DNA of 64,000 nt from Zygaena filipendulae. Lineage: Eukaryota; Arthropoda; Insecta; Lepidoptera; Zygaenidae. How positions within the stretch are numbered: position 1 is the stretch's first letter; each line of letters begins with the position of its first letter. The notes under the pieces are model-generated. The model ran no database searches. It saw nothing but the letters and a program-made list of their open reading frames with translations, and had not been told where the DNA came from. The translations under genes were made by a program, and so were the position numbers. The DNA lies in assembly GCA_907165275.2 (NCBI GenBank), contig OU015660.1, positions 1,312,001-1,376,000 of the forward strand, in the 5' to 3' direction. Shown here piece by piece: positions 26,801 through 33,336 of the stretch.

Positions 26801-29800
26801 GACATAACAAAGCAAGGTAAGTGAACTAACATTTTAATCTTCACATGCAACTTTTATTGTGTCAACGTGTCATGCCATCGAACTGTCTAGAGTCCACATC
26901 GCGATGTAGGCATCGTTAATTTGGGTTGTTGACGAGTGAAAGCCGTACCGAAAACACGCGTGTCACGTTGTCTTCGTTATTTCAGTCACTTTTCAGCATC
27001 TATTTTGGACCCTGAACAGGAAACTTTCAAGAGAGCCATGTTTTAACTTGGGGAACAATCTAACATTCTCATTGGCGTTTCGCCATAATTGAAGAAGTAG
27101 ACGAAGAGATTTTTATTATTAAGAAACATTGTCATTGGCAAATAATAATTATAGACGCCATTATTAAAGAAGAAGAAGAAGTTTAAGCTTACTTTACGGC
27201 GGTGGATATTTGCCATCCAAAATTATAAATACGAAAGTGAGTTTGTTTGTTTGTTACGCTTTCACGGCTAAACGGCTCAACCAATCACCACGAAGTTTTT
27301 CATACACGTTGTCAGGGGTACAGAGAAGGACATAGGCTACTTTTTATTCTGGAATTCCCACCGAAATTTTGAAATTAACGCGGAAGAACCTACATTAAAT
27401 TTTGCATACTACCTGCAACACGTTGTCAAGGATGGATACAGAAAAAAATATAGAGTAATAAGTACTTTTATCTCGGAATACCCGCGGGATCTCCGAAACT
27501 AACGCGGGTGAAACCACGGAGAACAGCTAGTAGTTATTTATTCCCTACTATTATATACGCGAATGTCAGTTTGTTTGTATGTTACGCTTACATCGCATAA
27601 AATGACTCAACCGTTCATCATGAAATTTTGCATACACGTTTTCAAGGGTACAGAGGTAAGGACATAGGGTACTTTTTATTGCAGAAATGTTTAGAAAAGA
27701 ATCACAAACACATAAGTTTTGAAGCAACCTGTATATGAATAGGAAAGCTACAATTGCTTCATATATGTATTCGATCTGATAAAAATGCATGTTATCACAT
27801 TTTAAAAACACTATTTATGATTGTACAAATTAATTACTTGATCTCAAAATCAGATAAACTGATGTCTATGGACCTTATCTAATTCGATAATTTACTTTCT
27901 AAGTCTAATCACTATAGTCAGTACCTACCACTGACTATAATGCTTACCTAAGCATTGCCTAAGTAAGCACTTATCATGATGCTGTAAATTAATCACGTGC
28001 GAGATAATGAAACTAGAAAATACTTATAACGAACTCTAAATTGACTGAGTTTGATATTTATGACGTATTATAAAACGATCAATATGAAGATGGAAATGTA
28101 ATAGACTTTAGATTCCATCATTTACATAATGTAACAGCAAATTCAATTCAACAAATAGGTGAATTTTGGCGTTGCCTCGGAAATCCTAGCGAACTACTAA
28201 ACTATAAATATATTATATACTAGCTGTCCCCCGCGATTTCGGAGTTCCCGCGGGAATTCCGGGAAAAAGTACTCTACGTCCTTCTTTGTACTCCTGAGTT
28301 ATGGAGTTCCCGCGGGAATTCCGGGATAAAATCTATCCTATCTTTTAAGTTGGACCATTTTATGAATGGTTACAAAATTTTATCAAAATCCGTTCAGTAG
28401 TTTCGGAGTCCATCGCGGACAAACAATGTGACACGTGATTTATATATATTAGAATAGCTGTCCCCCGTGATTTTTTCCGCGGTAATTTCGGAGTTCCCGC
28501 GGGACTTCCGGGAAAAAGTACTCTAGATTAGCTGTTCCCCGCATTAATTCCGGAGTTCCCGCAGGAATTCCGGGATAAAAACTATCCTATCTTTTAAGTT
28601 GGACCATATTATAAATAGTTACAAAATTTTATCAAAATCCGTTCAGTAGTTTCGGAGTCCATCGCGGACAAACAACGTGACACGTGATTTTTATATATTG
28701 TGATAGCGACTACTGTTTTAGGTTAGAATAGACCGAGCGATGCCTTTGATCTCGAGATAGGCCTTTCTTTTGTTTTTAGACGACCGACGTCCAAATGAGG
28801 AGGCTATCTGTCATCTTTACTCTACGGTAAGGTCTTAATGAAAAGACGCATTGCAAAAATCTACAGAATGATGATGACGCTGTTACCACAGACAAAATTA
28901 CTTACCGGCCGAATGTAACGCTGTCTCGTAGTCCGCTATCTCTTGGACATTCTCTTGTGGCTCACCAGTGACACTCCTGCCGTTGGCTTGAAAAAAAGAA
29001 CATAATTTTTAAAAGGCACTTTGGCATGAATTTTCCTGTCTTTGTTTTATTTAGGCCTCAAATGTAAACACTTCTTTCAAACGGATATTTAAGTGTTAAT
29101 GAAAACCGAATTTCGGGAAACAACAAAATAAAGTTATTTGTCGACTATCGATCTAGACACCATGATTATCCTTGCAGCTTGACGTTTCCAACTAACTCTA
29201 TATTATGTAGAGTGGAAAATTAAGACGATACGGCTATGATTTCTCGTCTTATTGAATTCATAGATTAGTCCACCTAAAGGTTTGGACAGGATCGTTAGTA
29301 AAACTATAAAAAAAATCGTATTTGTTTTCAATTTTTAAACGATGTAAGTCCTACTGCAATAAAATGTAGGTATAGGTAGGTATATGCTTTTAATCATATA
29401 ACTTACGACACAAAATTCTAGACAGATTTTTCTAGATTGCTTGTAATCTGCTTAGTTTTGATGTAGGATTTACTTAATACTTTAGGAATAGATTTATCTA
29501 TAACCGTTCCAGACTCCGTCAAGCAACGATTCTAAAATTAAACTAGACTGGCTTCAAGTAAAACCGGTTGAGAAGCTTAAGTTAGATCTCAGTCCAGGAG
29601 TAGGTATCTATTTATGTACCATAAATAATACTTATTATAGAATTGAAACGATGTTATTTTTAGTTTTCTTCCCTTTAGTGCGAATTTCCCTTTAGAGGAA
29701 ATTGTTTTAATAACCAATTCTAAAAAAGGAGTTTTTATATTCGACTGTATGTATGTTTATTTTTAAAACAATTGCTGTTCTGCCTTAAATTTTAAGTAAG

Positions 29801-31592
29801 TTATACGTAGATTACGTATAGAATATAGTACGAGCTGTTCCGTTGTTAATCACCCGCGTTCATTTCAAAGTTCCTGCGGGAATTCCAGGACAAAAGACCC
29901 TAAGTCCTTCTCTGTAGCCCTGACAACGTGTATGCAAAATTTCATGATGATCGCATCAGTCGTTCAGGCGTGAAAGCGTAACAAACAAATAAACTCTGCA
30001 TTTATGGATTAGGAATAAGTACTTATGCCTCAATCACTCAAAATCTCTGAACGAATTTTACTGAAATTTGGCAAACAGAATATAAAATCATTCTAGAATT
30101 AAACATTTAAGATTTGCATTCAAAGCGCATAGAATAACTAATACTTGTTATACGTGTAAATAGTTTCAGAAGGATCGCTGATATTCGCAAGGCTGAATAA
30201 GCGATCGAATCGATTAAAATTAATACTTAGGTACCAAAAGTGTAGTTTGAGAAAAAAAATATGCTTTACATTTGAAATTCTAAGTACTTATTATAACGTC
30301 GCGCGTCACACCGAAGCATAGGAGCCTAAAGAGCTCAGTAGCATTTATGGAAGTTTTACCGCGAAATAGCTAAATGATGCTAAGTAGTCTACATTTGTAT
30401 AGCAATAGGTCAAACTCCAAAGTCTAGGTTTCAGATAAAAAGGAAGTCTTTACGCCATCAATCGAGACGGATCATGCGATGCGCCGTGCGCGTCATTTCC
30501 GTAACGGAAATGCAACGAAACTTTCCGCTGCGACCGCTAAACTTGTTGATTGATCTTAATTATGCGCAAACTCAAATATATTATGTATACTAGCTGACCC
30601 CCGCGGTTTCACCCGCTGTTATTTCGGAGTTCCCGCGCGAATTCCGGGACAAAAAGTACCCTACGTCACTCAGGATCACTTTAGCTTCCTATTTGGACAT
30701 AGATAAGCAATAGTGTGTTAACCCACATTGGAGAAATTTTGAGTAAATCGTGTTTTAAAATCATAGCGTCATTTTGTTTCAACATTTTTTTATGTTTAAC
30801 ATTTTGTTGGTGTTTAAACAATGTAATAAGGTAAACACATAATAACATAAAACGTTTTATAACGCTCAATAAAGCGTTCTGAATCAATAACTTAACATTG
30901 TGGGTTAACATGTTATTGCTTATCTGCGTCCATTTATAAGTGAAATAATTTTCAAAATCGGTTCAGTAGATCCAGAGATTACTCCTTACAACGTCACAAA
31001 CTCACAAACTTTTGCTCTTTATATCTATATAATATTAGTATAGTGTACAGAAAACAAATGATACCGTACCGATTTTCACATGTTCCATACAGATTTCATT
31101 TCAATAAGTGGCATCGGAAACCAATTTTGATTCATAATTAAACTGAAATTCGTCTACGACATAAGGCTGTTTTAAAAAGCTGTACTAATCGAAAAGAACT
31201 TCAAGATCTTCAAAGATTTCAATTTTGTTTTTTTTTTAGTAATTTTTGTTTTACCCACCTGAAATTCGGGTTACTTAGGGGTATAAATCTTTCAGAGGAT
31301 ATATTATACACGTTATTAATAACCGCATCAAAATAATACATACAGATATGAAAAGCGACTATGTTTTATGTTGTTTTAGAAGAAGTTGAACTGCATTATC
31401 TGGGAATCCAATGTCGTTGGTATATTGTTTTGCCTGAGAGGTAAGCAGTGACCGTAGACTTTTACCAGCCACGAGCCGTCCTCTTTCCACGACTGCTTTT
31501 TTCACTCGCTCATTTACTATTATGAATATTTACTATTTAGATTTGGTAAATTACTTACGCGTATCAATCTTCGGTGCCACTTTACAAACCAT
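1553..31592 (-). CDS. SV2-like A: MFS membrane transporter, 11 exons, 592 aa, complete
   Basis: Joining 31559-31592, 28906-28986, 24756-24917, 15976-16143, 14887-15003, 10061-10296, 9373-9548, 8516-8756, 7629-7933, 5882-6009 and 1553-1683 gives 1779 nt with no stop until the final TGA; every junction has AG/GT and compatible phase. The product fits the SV2/SVOP-like branch of the major facilitator superfamily, predicted 12-pass transporters of small organic solutes or vesicle proteins. Seen: a short hydrophilic N-terminus (1-38), a first membrane region (about 40-90), the loop 2-3 signature GDVFGRR (residues 105-111), PESPR after helix 6 (232-236), a central cytoplasmic loop, GFGLNLWIPELL after helix 7, and a long lumenal loop (about 340-405) with possible N-glycosylation sites NAT and NDS. 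That loop is characteristic of SV2-like proteins. The C-terminus is acidic and short. Substrate and membrane cannot be told. SV2-like B is its paralogue. Confidence 0.93.
1791..2120 (+). mobile_element. MITE with two CRE palindromes, last intron of SV2-like A
   Basis: Same family and orientation as the copy 700 bp to the left; both TGACGTCA sites intact. Confidence 0.82.
2272..2489. mobile_element. MITE with GGTAGAGCTT termini
   Basis: About 33 bp of inverted terminal repeat: GGTAGAGCTTGTCTGAACTA... at left, and TAGTTTAGAAAAGCTCTACC at right, both followed inward by the ATGACGCGCCCC/GGGGCGCGTCAT block. Single copy here. Confidence 0.8.
2504..2575. repeat. Half copy of the palindromic MITE
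   Basis: GGCCGCACTCAGAGTCATTTTAATGATT through AAAATTGCCGCGATC; only one arm remains. Confidence 0.65.
2602..2771 (-). mobile_element. Helitron-like, 3' end eroded
   Basis: Keeps CATGATGACCGGTTGAG and GCGTTTATAATATT; the CTAG hairpin is lost. Confidence 0.65.
3178..3436 (+). mobile_element. GAA-tailed SINE-like retroposon, copy 1
   Basis: Starts GTTGTTGACGAGTGAAA, contains the hairpin TGGCG-TTT-CGCCA near the 3' end, and finishes in (GAA)n. A perfect 12-bp target duplication, AAACAATATGAC, lies at 3166-3177 and 3437-3448. No clear A or B box. Confidence 0.78.
3852..4083 (-). mobile_element. Helitron-like, first of a head-to-tail pair
   Basis: Ends CTATAGCTG..TATATATTAGA; contains GTTCAGTAGTTTCGGAGTCC. 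Abuts the next copy at 4084 with no spacer. Confidence 0.8.
4084..4316 (-). mobile_element. Helitron-like, second of the pair
   Basis: CTAGCTATCCCCGCGATTTC to ATATATTAAGA; very similar to the copy at 3852-4083. Confidence 0.82.
4350..4588 (-). mobile_element. Helitron-like, subfamily with GTCATACAAAGAATACACCC
   Basis: CTAGCTGTCCCGCGCGGTTAC at the 3' end; inner half is related to the 32418 and 60247 copies (AAGCATTTTATAT, GATCAGCGGTTT). Confidence 0.75.
4916..5171 (-). mobile_element. GAA-tailed SINE-like retroposon, copy 2
   Basis: Reverse orientation of the same unit. A 13-14 bp target duplication (CTCTCCGCTACGTC) lies at 4902-4915 and 5172-5185. Confidence 0.8.
5882..6009 (-). CDS. SV2-like A exon 10
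   Basis: SGLGVCWGAWWGRAGGVATN, the loop and helix 11 region corresponding to LKAMALCITVMVGRVG in the paralogue. Donor GTATTT. Confidence 0.9.
6322..6566 (+). mobile_element. Helitron-like, intron 9 of SV2-like A
   Basis: TCTTAATATATATAAATCACG at 5'; 3' end reads CAGCTTG instead of CAGCTAG. Carries two TTCCCGCGGGAACTCCG palindromes. Confidence 0.75.
7207..7425 (+). mobile_element. CRE-type MITE, degenerate, intron 9 of SV2-like A
   Basis: Shares the GCGTGACGTCACG core and a right-hand ATGACGTCACGAG; outer ends eroded. It runs into an AAT repeat. Confidence 0.7.
7428..7532 (-). repeat. 105-bp repeat, copy 1
   Basis: Inverted match to 11603-11700 (GTCGTGGAAACCAAGCAAACG, GGATCAAGTAGA). It ends in an AAT microsatellite. 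Confidence 0.65.
7629..7933 (-). CDS. SV2-like A exon 9 (Cys/Ala-rich membrane exon)
   Basis: Encodes helices 8 to about 10. The middle is very GC- and CpG-rich and reads as an unusual Ala/Cys run (ACTLACALACACLAACACSC). Its phases (0 in, 2 out) agree with both neighbours, so it is not a frame error. Confidence 0.9.
8516..8756 (-). CDS. SV2-like A exon 8 (lumenal loop)
   Basis: Starts GFGLNLWIPELLLRMQ, then a polar loop rich in Asn and Thr with NAT and NDS sequons and four cysteines. This matches the large lumenal domain between helices 7 and 8. Donor GTAAGT after NDD. Confidence 0.92.
9127..9290 (-). mobile_element. Helitron-like fragment, intron 7 of SV2-like A
   Basis: CATCCCAGGACAAAAGTACAC, CATGATGACCTGTTGAGCC and a degenerate 5' end TAATAGTAGGGA. 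Confidence 0.6.
9373..9548 (-). CDS. SV2-like A exon 7
   Basis: Basic central cytoplasmic loop (KALFLGVLKDLKLF) running into helix 7 (SSLILFVFFANMAA). Phase 2 donor GTAAGT. Confidence 0.93.
9717..10040 (-). mobile_element. CRE-type MITE, intron 6 of SV2-like A
   Basis: Full-length reverse copy: ATAGGGATGTTGAC at left and AATAGCCTAT at right, with two CRE sites. It ends only 21 bp from exon 6. Confidence 0.82.
10061..10296 (-). CDS. SV2-like A exon 6
   Basis: AFGWLVIPYKAI, then YSWRLYLALSSLPG (helix 6), the family signature LPESPRLL, and the start of the central loop. Ends AEFK in phase 0. Confidence 0.95.
10444..10632 (-). mobile_element. Helitron-like, intron 5 of SV2-like A
   Basis: CTAGCTCTTCTCCG to AGTAAAGGA; hairpin partly eroded. 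Confidence 0.72.
11164..11240 (+). repeat. tRNA-related SINE head (A and B boxes)
   Basis: TTGGCGCAGGTCACC resembles an A box; CCGGGTTCGATTCCCGG is a perfect T-arm with B box. Acceptor and anticodon stems do not pair, so it is not a working tRNA gene. Confidence 0.6.
11317..11574 (-). mobile_element. Helitron-like, adjacent to SINE-like sequence
   Basis: CTAGCTGTCTCCCGCG to TATATATTAGA; same subfamily as the 3852 pair, with an internal duplication of the TTCCTGTGTCC..TTCCCGCGGG part. Confidence 0.8.
11603..11700 (+). repeat. 105-bp repeat, copy 2
   Basis: Matches 7428-7532 in reverse, including the (ATT)n end, so it is a tailed retroposon fragment by appearance. Confidence 0.65.
11703..11900 (-). 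mobile_element. Helitron-like, missing the CTAG end
   Basis: CATTACCCGCAGTAATTTCGG to TTATATTTGTAGGGA; contains (CAGA)n. Confidence 0.65.
12221..12419 (+). mobile_element. Helitron-like, both ends intact
   Basis: TCCTACTAATATTATAATTG at 5', hairpin CCGCGGGTGAAACCGCGG, then GCACAGTTAG followed by T. Confidence 0.85.
12676..13405. mobile_element. TIR element GGGCCCTTATTCAC, interrupted by Helitron DNA
   Basis: Left end 12676-12692, then a 505-bp insertion, then the body 13198-13405 ending GTGAATAAGGGCCC. The 42876 copy shows the uninterrupted form. Confidence 0.8.
12693..13197 (-). mobile_element. Composite Helitron insertion at an A/T dinucleotide
   Basis: Begins CTAGCTGTGCCCCGCGG and splits the GGGCCC element between A and T without duplicating target bases. 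It holds a second unit with (CAGA)n and a GATA-rich end. Confidence 0.82.
13530..13582 (-). repeat. Fragment of the GGGCCC element
   Basis: CAACATTCCTTGCCCATAACGCGCGTCCCAAACG is the reverse of the right part of 42876-43112. Confidence 0.55.
13595..13765 (-). mobile_element. Helitron-like
   Basis: CTAGCTGTCCCCCGCGGTTTC to AATAGTATAGA; subfamily with AAAATCGGTTCAGTAGATC and CACAAACTCACAAAC. Confidence 0.8.
13876..14056. repeat. Fold-back element with about 50-bp inverted arms
   Basis: TTATTGGTTTGTGCTACCAC at the left is repeated inverted at the right (14005-14056), with GGTGACAAGCC/GGCTTGTCACC at the inner ends. It directly abuts the mariner derivative. Confidence 0.8.
14059..14652 (-). mobile_element. 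Mariner/Tc1-type deletion derivative (594 bp)
   Basis: Inverted termini AAGGGTCTTTCAATARGGAC occur at both ends, flanked by TA/TA, the target duplication of the IS630-Tc1-mariner group. The middle of the transposase is deleted. It sits between a fold-back element (13876-14056) and the right arm of a larger inverted repeat. Confidence 0.88.
14163..14540 (-). pseudogene. Fused remnant of mariner transposase (125 aa)
   Basis: The N-terminal 49 residues or so (YTVEQHVQMLKMYYQNECS...STLQRLVAKF) are a helix-turn-helix DNA-binding segment of the DUF4817 type common in insect mariner relatives. After LVAKF the frame jumps directly to DLSPLDFFLWGFLKS, the end of the DDE domain, and continues to a normal-looking C-terminus (RGGHLND). 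The catalytic core is missing, so it cannot transpose, but the deletion kept the frame. It could bind its termini; that is inference. Confidence 0.8.
14887..15003 (-). CDS. SV2-like A exon 5
   Basis: GGPSTLVLTYLSDLIGAKRR continues helix 4 and the following loop; ends VLP. Donor is the weaker GTATAT, but phases on both sides fit. Confidence 0.92.
15120..15470 (-). repeat. Dispersed lepidopteran repeat, intron 4 of SV2-like A
   Basis: Contains GGCAAACGGGCAGGTGGCAC..CACCGCCGCCCATAGACATCTGCAACACCAGA-like blocks that I recognise as very common in moth and butterfly introns. Class not assigned. Confidence 0.55.
15476..15955 (-). mobile_element. Helitron-like, split by a CRE-type MITE
   Basis: CTAGCTGATCCCCAC at left; resumes at about 15826 with AATTCCGGGATAAACC and CATGATGATCGGTTGAG. 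The middle is the MITE 15536-15815. Confidence 0.7.
15536..15815 (-). mobile_element. CRE-type MITE inserted in a Helitron
   Basis: Lies between the two halves of a Helitron (15476-15535 and 15816-15955). One CRE reads TTGACGTCAG, the other is intact. Confidence 0.75.
15976..16143 (-). CDS. SV2-like A exon 4
   Basis: Carries the MFS loop motif WGIVGDVFGRR, helix 3, and the PDYRLLLTARSINGFLIG segment of helix 4. Confidence 0.95.
16314..16550. mobile_element. Palindromic MITE (CCGCCGCACTCAGAG), 237 bp
   Basis: Almost the entire element is self-complementary; arms of about 100 bp. TTA duplication at 16311-16313 and 16551-16553, as in PIF/Harbinger-type elements. Confidence 0.85.
16617..16740 (+). 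mobile_element. Helitron-like 5' fragment
   Basis: Matches the first part of the 162-457 copy (AAAAGAGTAGAATCCGCGAT, GAAGAGTAACCGACC). Confidence 0.6.
17325..17780 (+). repeat. Local repeat unit, copy A (upstream of LINE)
   Basis: Shares CGTAAATAGGGCTG, GCTATTTAGGC, ATGAGT..AGCTATCGAAGAC and GAATTGAACCCGCGACCA with the next copies but lacks the small MITE. The last word holds a reversed B-box-like sequence. Confidence 0.65.
17967..18036. repeat. Short relative of the palindromic MITE
   Basis: CGGTCGCACTTAGAGTCG and inverted AAGTGCGGCGG bracket about 70 bp, flanked by TAA/TTA; adjacent to the LINE. Confidence 0.65.
18056..20870 (+). mobile_element. Non-LTR retrotransposon, 5'-truncated, in intron 3 of SV2-like A (antisense to it)
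   Basis: The element starts inside the endonuclease domain (ALQETWL at 18060) and runs to an (ATT)n tail at 20841-20870. It lacks ORF1 and the 5' UTR, as expected from incomplete target-primed reverse transcription. Flanking DNA belongs to a local repeat whose uninterrupted copy at about 21101-21125 shows the pre-insertion site, with the left junction right after AAGAGCTT. No long target duplication is visible. The RT style (YRPISLAT, SYADD) places it in the Jockey/CR1-like group; the clade was not resolved. Confidence 0.88.
18147..20765 (+). CDS. LINE ORF2: apurinic-type endonuclease plus reverse transcriptase, 5'-truncated
   Basis: An 872-aa open frame from the first ATG; the frame stays open upstream to about 18057 and includes IALQETW, so this Met is internal. 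Endonuclease motifs: MGDFNAH (90-96) and TWSDHFPL. Reverse transcriptase motifs in order: GHDGL, NYRPISLAT, FGFRPG, FLDLSRAFD, RQGGLTSP, SYADDMVLL (catalytic Asp-Asp, residues 653-654), then the thumb region with FKYLGH. A cysteine-bearing C-terminus (CHCCIKHS) ends it; I see no RNase H. The frame has no stop or shift, which suggests a recent insertion. The protein would copy LINE RNA at a nicked target, but this copy probably lacks its own promoter. Confidence 0.9.
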   Translation: MDTTIGMLRGRPHGGVAILWRTAVFSNVSVLRCDTPRVCAIKIVIGNCSIVVVSIYMPTDNRDNLSEYTDCLSTVSALIDEYGIDSVYVMGDFNAHPHELFLNELLDYCNEQKWCCIDVKMLGLSSDTYTYISESHGSKRWLDHAVVTQAAAITVQNIYVKYDVTWSDHFPLVLICNLNIITPELNCQAQSANYRYIWGQRSKDQISVYGNECNIRLRLVDFPTEFRSCADRYCNNLEHKKVIDRMYCTVTDILRESAVISRENRKRTVRKCVAGWNKHVSYAHKVAREHFNRWMAHGRPVSGSIYNKMSVSRKIFKSRLKWCQDHQHQVKMDLIATQHAQKDFSAFWKTTNKLKTRPKLPVSVEGVSDPKKIANLYKDHFFVTSPLGPRSDGGCDAEINTEKVGPRISAKNVEKAISSMTKGKSPGHDGLSIEHLQYAGPHISRVLAMLYTMCIRHSYLPSDLIRTIVVPIVKNKTGDLSNKGNYRPISLATIIAKVFDSVLNVRLNEQIKLHDNQFGFRPGLSTESAILCLKHTVKYYTDRRTPVYACFLDLSRAFDLVSYDILWKKLKDINLPTELVRIFKYWYENQINCIRWANTLSDPYKLECGVRQGGLTSPGLFNLYINGLIEALSSTHVGCHVDDVCVNNISYADDMVLLSASVCGLGKLLRLCETYAAEHGLVYNAQKSQCMVFGAGRNRPIHVPPIVLNGTSLVRVETFKYLGHVVTADLKDNSDIERERRALSVRANMIARRFARCSVGVKITLFRAYCTSLYTCCLWREYSQRAYGALRIQYNNAFRVLMGLPRFCSASGMFAEARVDCFYATMRKRCASLVRRIRASPNSILKMIGNRFDCAYICHCCIKHSPISEIKF
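20871..21300 (+). repeat. Local repeat units right of the LINE
   Basis: Two staggered copies of AGCTATTGAAGACGTACGTATCG (about 20898 and 21140) with GAA..CCCRCGACMATCCGTT. The first is the continuation of the unit split by the LINE; the second keeps the empty site. Confidence 0.7.
21023..21093. repeat. Short relative of the palindromic MITE, second copy
   Basis: Same as 17967-18036 with a few changes; part of the duplicated unit around the LINE. Confidence 0.65.
21300..22060. other. Intron DNA, no feature recognised
   Basis: Contains a GC-rich patch (21841-21905) and a CGATAAAATTTTATCG remnant at about 21975, otherwise nothing. Degenerate Helitron words follow at 22070-22280. Confidence 0.5.
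22598..22784 (-). mobile_element. Helitron-like, both ends intact
   Basis: CTAGCTGCCCCCCGCG to ATATATTAGA; the shortest clean member of the 3852 subfamily. Confidence 0.83.
23036..23202 (-). repeat. LINE 3' UTR fragment
   Basis: On the minus strand, a GC-rich part ending GTCGTAACAAATAAAGTTTA with an AATAAA signal and an ATTTC-rich tail. Confidence 0.5.
23207..23396 (-). mobile_element. Helitron-like
   Basis: TAGCTGTTCCCCGCG, GGTCCAGTAGTTTTGAG, 5' end eroded to ATTAGATAAGA. Related to 55458-55650. Confidence 0.72.
24756..24917 (-). CDS. SV2-like A exon 3
   Basis: Begins YGRFSRSALGACVC, the usual helix-1 start of SV2-like proteins, and ends NMAFMCG inside helix 2. Acceptor CAG, donor GTAAGT. 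It is followed by the largest coding intron (8.6 kb), which holds a LINE. Confidence 0.92.
25608..25816 (+). mobile_element. MITE with GATGCGCAACA ends and a TTTTATCGATAAAA-type palindrome
   Basis: GATGCGCAACACGATA at left, inverted GATGCGCAACATGATA at right; contains CGATAAAATTTTATCG. Inserted in the intron between exons 2 and 3 of SV2-like A's neighbours. Confidence 0.78.
25830..26380. other. Intron DNA, little recognised
   Basis: Ends in a probable retroposon tail (AAATAAAGTTCTTTAAATAAA) at 26380-26407; no coding potential. Confidence 0.5.
26534..26768 (-). mobile_element. MITE, GGACATAGATAAGC family
   Basis: Reverse orientation; 4-bp duplication AATT at 26530-26533 and 26769-26772. Confidence 0.88.
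26926..27181 (+). mobile_element. GAA-tailed SINE-like retroposon, copy 3
   Basis: Same 5' end, same hairpin and (GAA)n tail; no clear target duplication. Confidence 0.75.
27217..27530 (+). mobile_element. Helitron-like, internally extended, intron 2 of SV2-like A
   Basis: AAAATTATAAATACGAAAG to GAGAACAGCTAG; two partial bodies in series, suggesting one copy inside another. A 5' fragment follows at 27541-27690. Confidence 0.75.
28220..28453 (-). mobile_element. Helitron-like, first of a pair beside exon 2 of SV2-like A
   Basis: CTAGCTGTCCCCCGCG to TATATATTAGA; the CGCGGGAATTCCGGG block is duplicated. Confidence 0.8.
28454..28703 (-). mobile_element. Helitron-like, second of the pair
   Basis: ATAGCTGTCCCCCGTG to TATATTGTGA, with an extra internal TTAGCTGTTCCCCGC start. 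Ends 203 bp from exon 2. Confidence 0.75.
28906..28986 (-). CDS. SV2-like A exon 2
   Basis: Hydrophilic cytoplasmic N-terminal segment ending in ADYETALHSAG, the acidic stretch that precedes helix 1 in this family. Phase 1 at both ends; donor GTAAGT. Confidence 0.85.
29831..30012 (-). mobile_element. Helitron-like
   Basis: GAGCTGTTCCGTTG; CATGATGATCGCATCAGTCG; GCATTTATGGATTAGGA. Confidence 0.7.
30590..31045 (-). mobile_element. Helitron-like, split by a GGACATAG MITE
   Basis: CTAGCTGACCCCCGCGG to AATATTAGTATAG; the MITE 30695-30931 lies in the middle with its ATTT duplication. Confidence 0.8.
30695..30931 (+). mobile_element. MITE, GGACATAGATAAGC family, copy in a Helitron
   Basis: Termini GGACATAGATAAGCAATA / inverted GGACGCAGATAAGCAATA, internal TGTTAACCCACA; 4-bp duplication ATTT on both sides. 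It interrupts the Helitron at 30590-31045. Confidence 0.88.
31559..31592 (-). CDS. SV2-like A exon 1 (start)
   Basis: Start codon and 11 codons beginning MVCKVAPKIDT, then donor GTAAGT in phase 1. No in-frame upstream ATG was needed; untranslated 5' exons cannot be seen. Confidence 0.8.
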
Positions 31593-31599
31593 TTTAATT

Positions 31600-32140
31600 T
31601 AACACTAAAACTTCGTTTCAAAATATTGTATAAAAATAAATATTCCAAGTAACACTATCGATTCCTTACACATACAAGAAATTATCACTGAAGAACCGAA
31701 ACAATTGAAATTCAATTACATTTCAATTTCGAACGTAACGTCTTATTTCCGGCGGATATGTTCGGATAAATTAACTGGATTTTGTTTTTTTTTTTTTTTT
31801 TTTAATTCGATGCAAAGGATGATCTAATTAAATGAAATTCGAATGGATCGGCGAAGAATCAACGGATTATGTACTTTCGCTGACCGCGCGACGCGGTATA
31901 CGCTTGAGGGCACACTGGCAGCTAGCCGGCCATGGCATTGTCAACAGTGTAGACTTACCAATATATAGACACGGTAACTTGTTGCTTCGAGTACCTACTA
32001 ACTGGCTTACTCCCATCAGTTTATTACTTTGCAGTACCTATACCTTACAACCATATGTATGCGCAATTAATTTGGTTTAGCTGAAGGTAAAAATTAAATT
32101 TTAAACGCAATAAAAGTTTAAACGCAATCAAATAACAATC
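31600..32140. other. Region upstream of SV2-like A
   Basis: A T-rich run at 31785-31803 and a GC-richer patch near 31870. No promoter element could be assigned. Confidence 0.4.
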
Positions 32141-32144
32141 AAAT

Positions 32145-32415
32145 CTTATCTATATCTACTATCTTTAAACGAGCTATTCTTGTATACATCTATATACATA
32201 TATATATATATTTTGAATCTCGGAAACGGCTCCAACGATTTTCATTAAATTTGGTATGCAGGGGGTTTCGGGGGCGATTAATCGATCTAGCTAGGTTTCA
32301 TTTTTTTGAAAACGTCGTTTTATCCGTGTTTTCAGGCAATGAAAAATGACTGTTTGTTTTTCTACTTAAGAACAGATGGCGCTATACACAACGAGCGAAG
32401 CTCGGTGACCCAGAT
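32145..32415 (+). mobile_element. Second Helitron-like family (GAGCGAAGCTC hairpin)
   Basis: TCTATATCTACTATC at 5'; near the 3' end ACGAGCGAAGCTCGGTGACC with hairpin GAGC-GAA-GCTC. A different family from the CCGCGG type. Confidence 0.6.
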
Positions 32416-32417
32416 AT

Positions 32418-32652
32418 TAATATATAAAATGCTTTATCCTGAATGACTGATGGATCAACGCACAGCCTAAATCGCTGATCGCAGAGACCTGTAAATTCGG
32501 GGGTGTGTTCTTTGTATGACGTAGGGATCCGATAAGAAAGGACTTTTCGAAATTTTACCCCTAAAGGGGTGTAAAGGGGGGCCAAAGTTTATATGGAACA
32601 ATTCCGCGGGAACTTCAAAATTATCGCGGGTGAAACCACGCGGGACAGCTAG
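32418..32652 (+). mobile_element. Helitron-like, TTATCCTGAATGACTGATGG subfamily
   Basis: Ends GGTGAAACCACGCGGGACAGCTAG; followed at once by a truncated second copy (32653-32825). Confidence 0.78.
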
Positions 32653-33336
32653 TATATTAATAAAATGCTTTGTCCTGAATAACTGACTGACGGATCAACG
32701 CACAGCCTATAAACCGCTGATCGTATTAGAGACCTGAAACTTGGAGGGTGTGCTCTTTGCATGACGCAGGCATCCGGTAAGAACGAATTTTCCGAAATTC
32801 TACCCCAAATGAAAAGGGACAAAGTTAAATTATAATTTCAATAAAATAATAGTATTAAAAATCATTAACATTGTTTTTAAAAAATCTAAATAAATTTTGG
32901 CCACACCTACACTAACTTTTCCCCAAGGTTCATGTCCATATCTGCCAGAAATGAACCTCCGGTTTTTAATATATCCATATTTTAAATTATCTATATAAAA
33001 TTTTAAGTATGGAAATGATTACAATAATTTCTAGGCAATGCAATAAAACCATGGACTTTCACTATATGTTTCTGCGATAGCGAGTGTTTATTTAATTACC
33101 GGTCGTCATATTCCAACTGTTTCTGAATTACCCCGATGCAGCATTTATTTATAACTATTTAAGGAAGTCGTTATAAAATTTCTACTCGTTACTACGAAGC
33201 CTGCCATTTCAATTTATATTTTTTATTTATTACTAGGGGTGCGTCTGCAGATTAAAAATATTCGCTTGCAAGACCCAGATTATCCATATATGTAAAGATG
33301 GTATGCAATTTTGGGTATTACGTAAAGTAGAGTTAA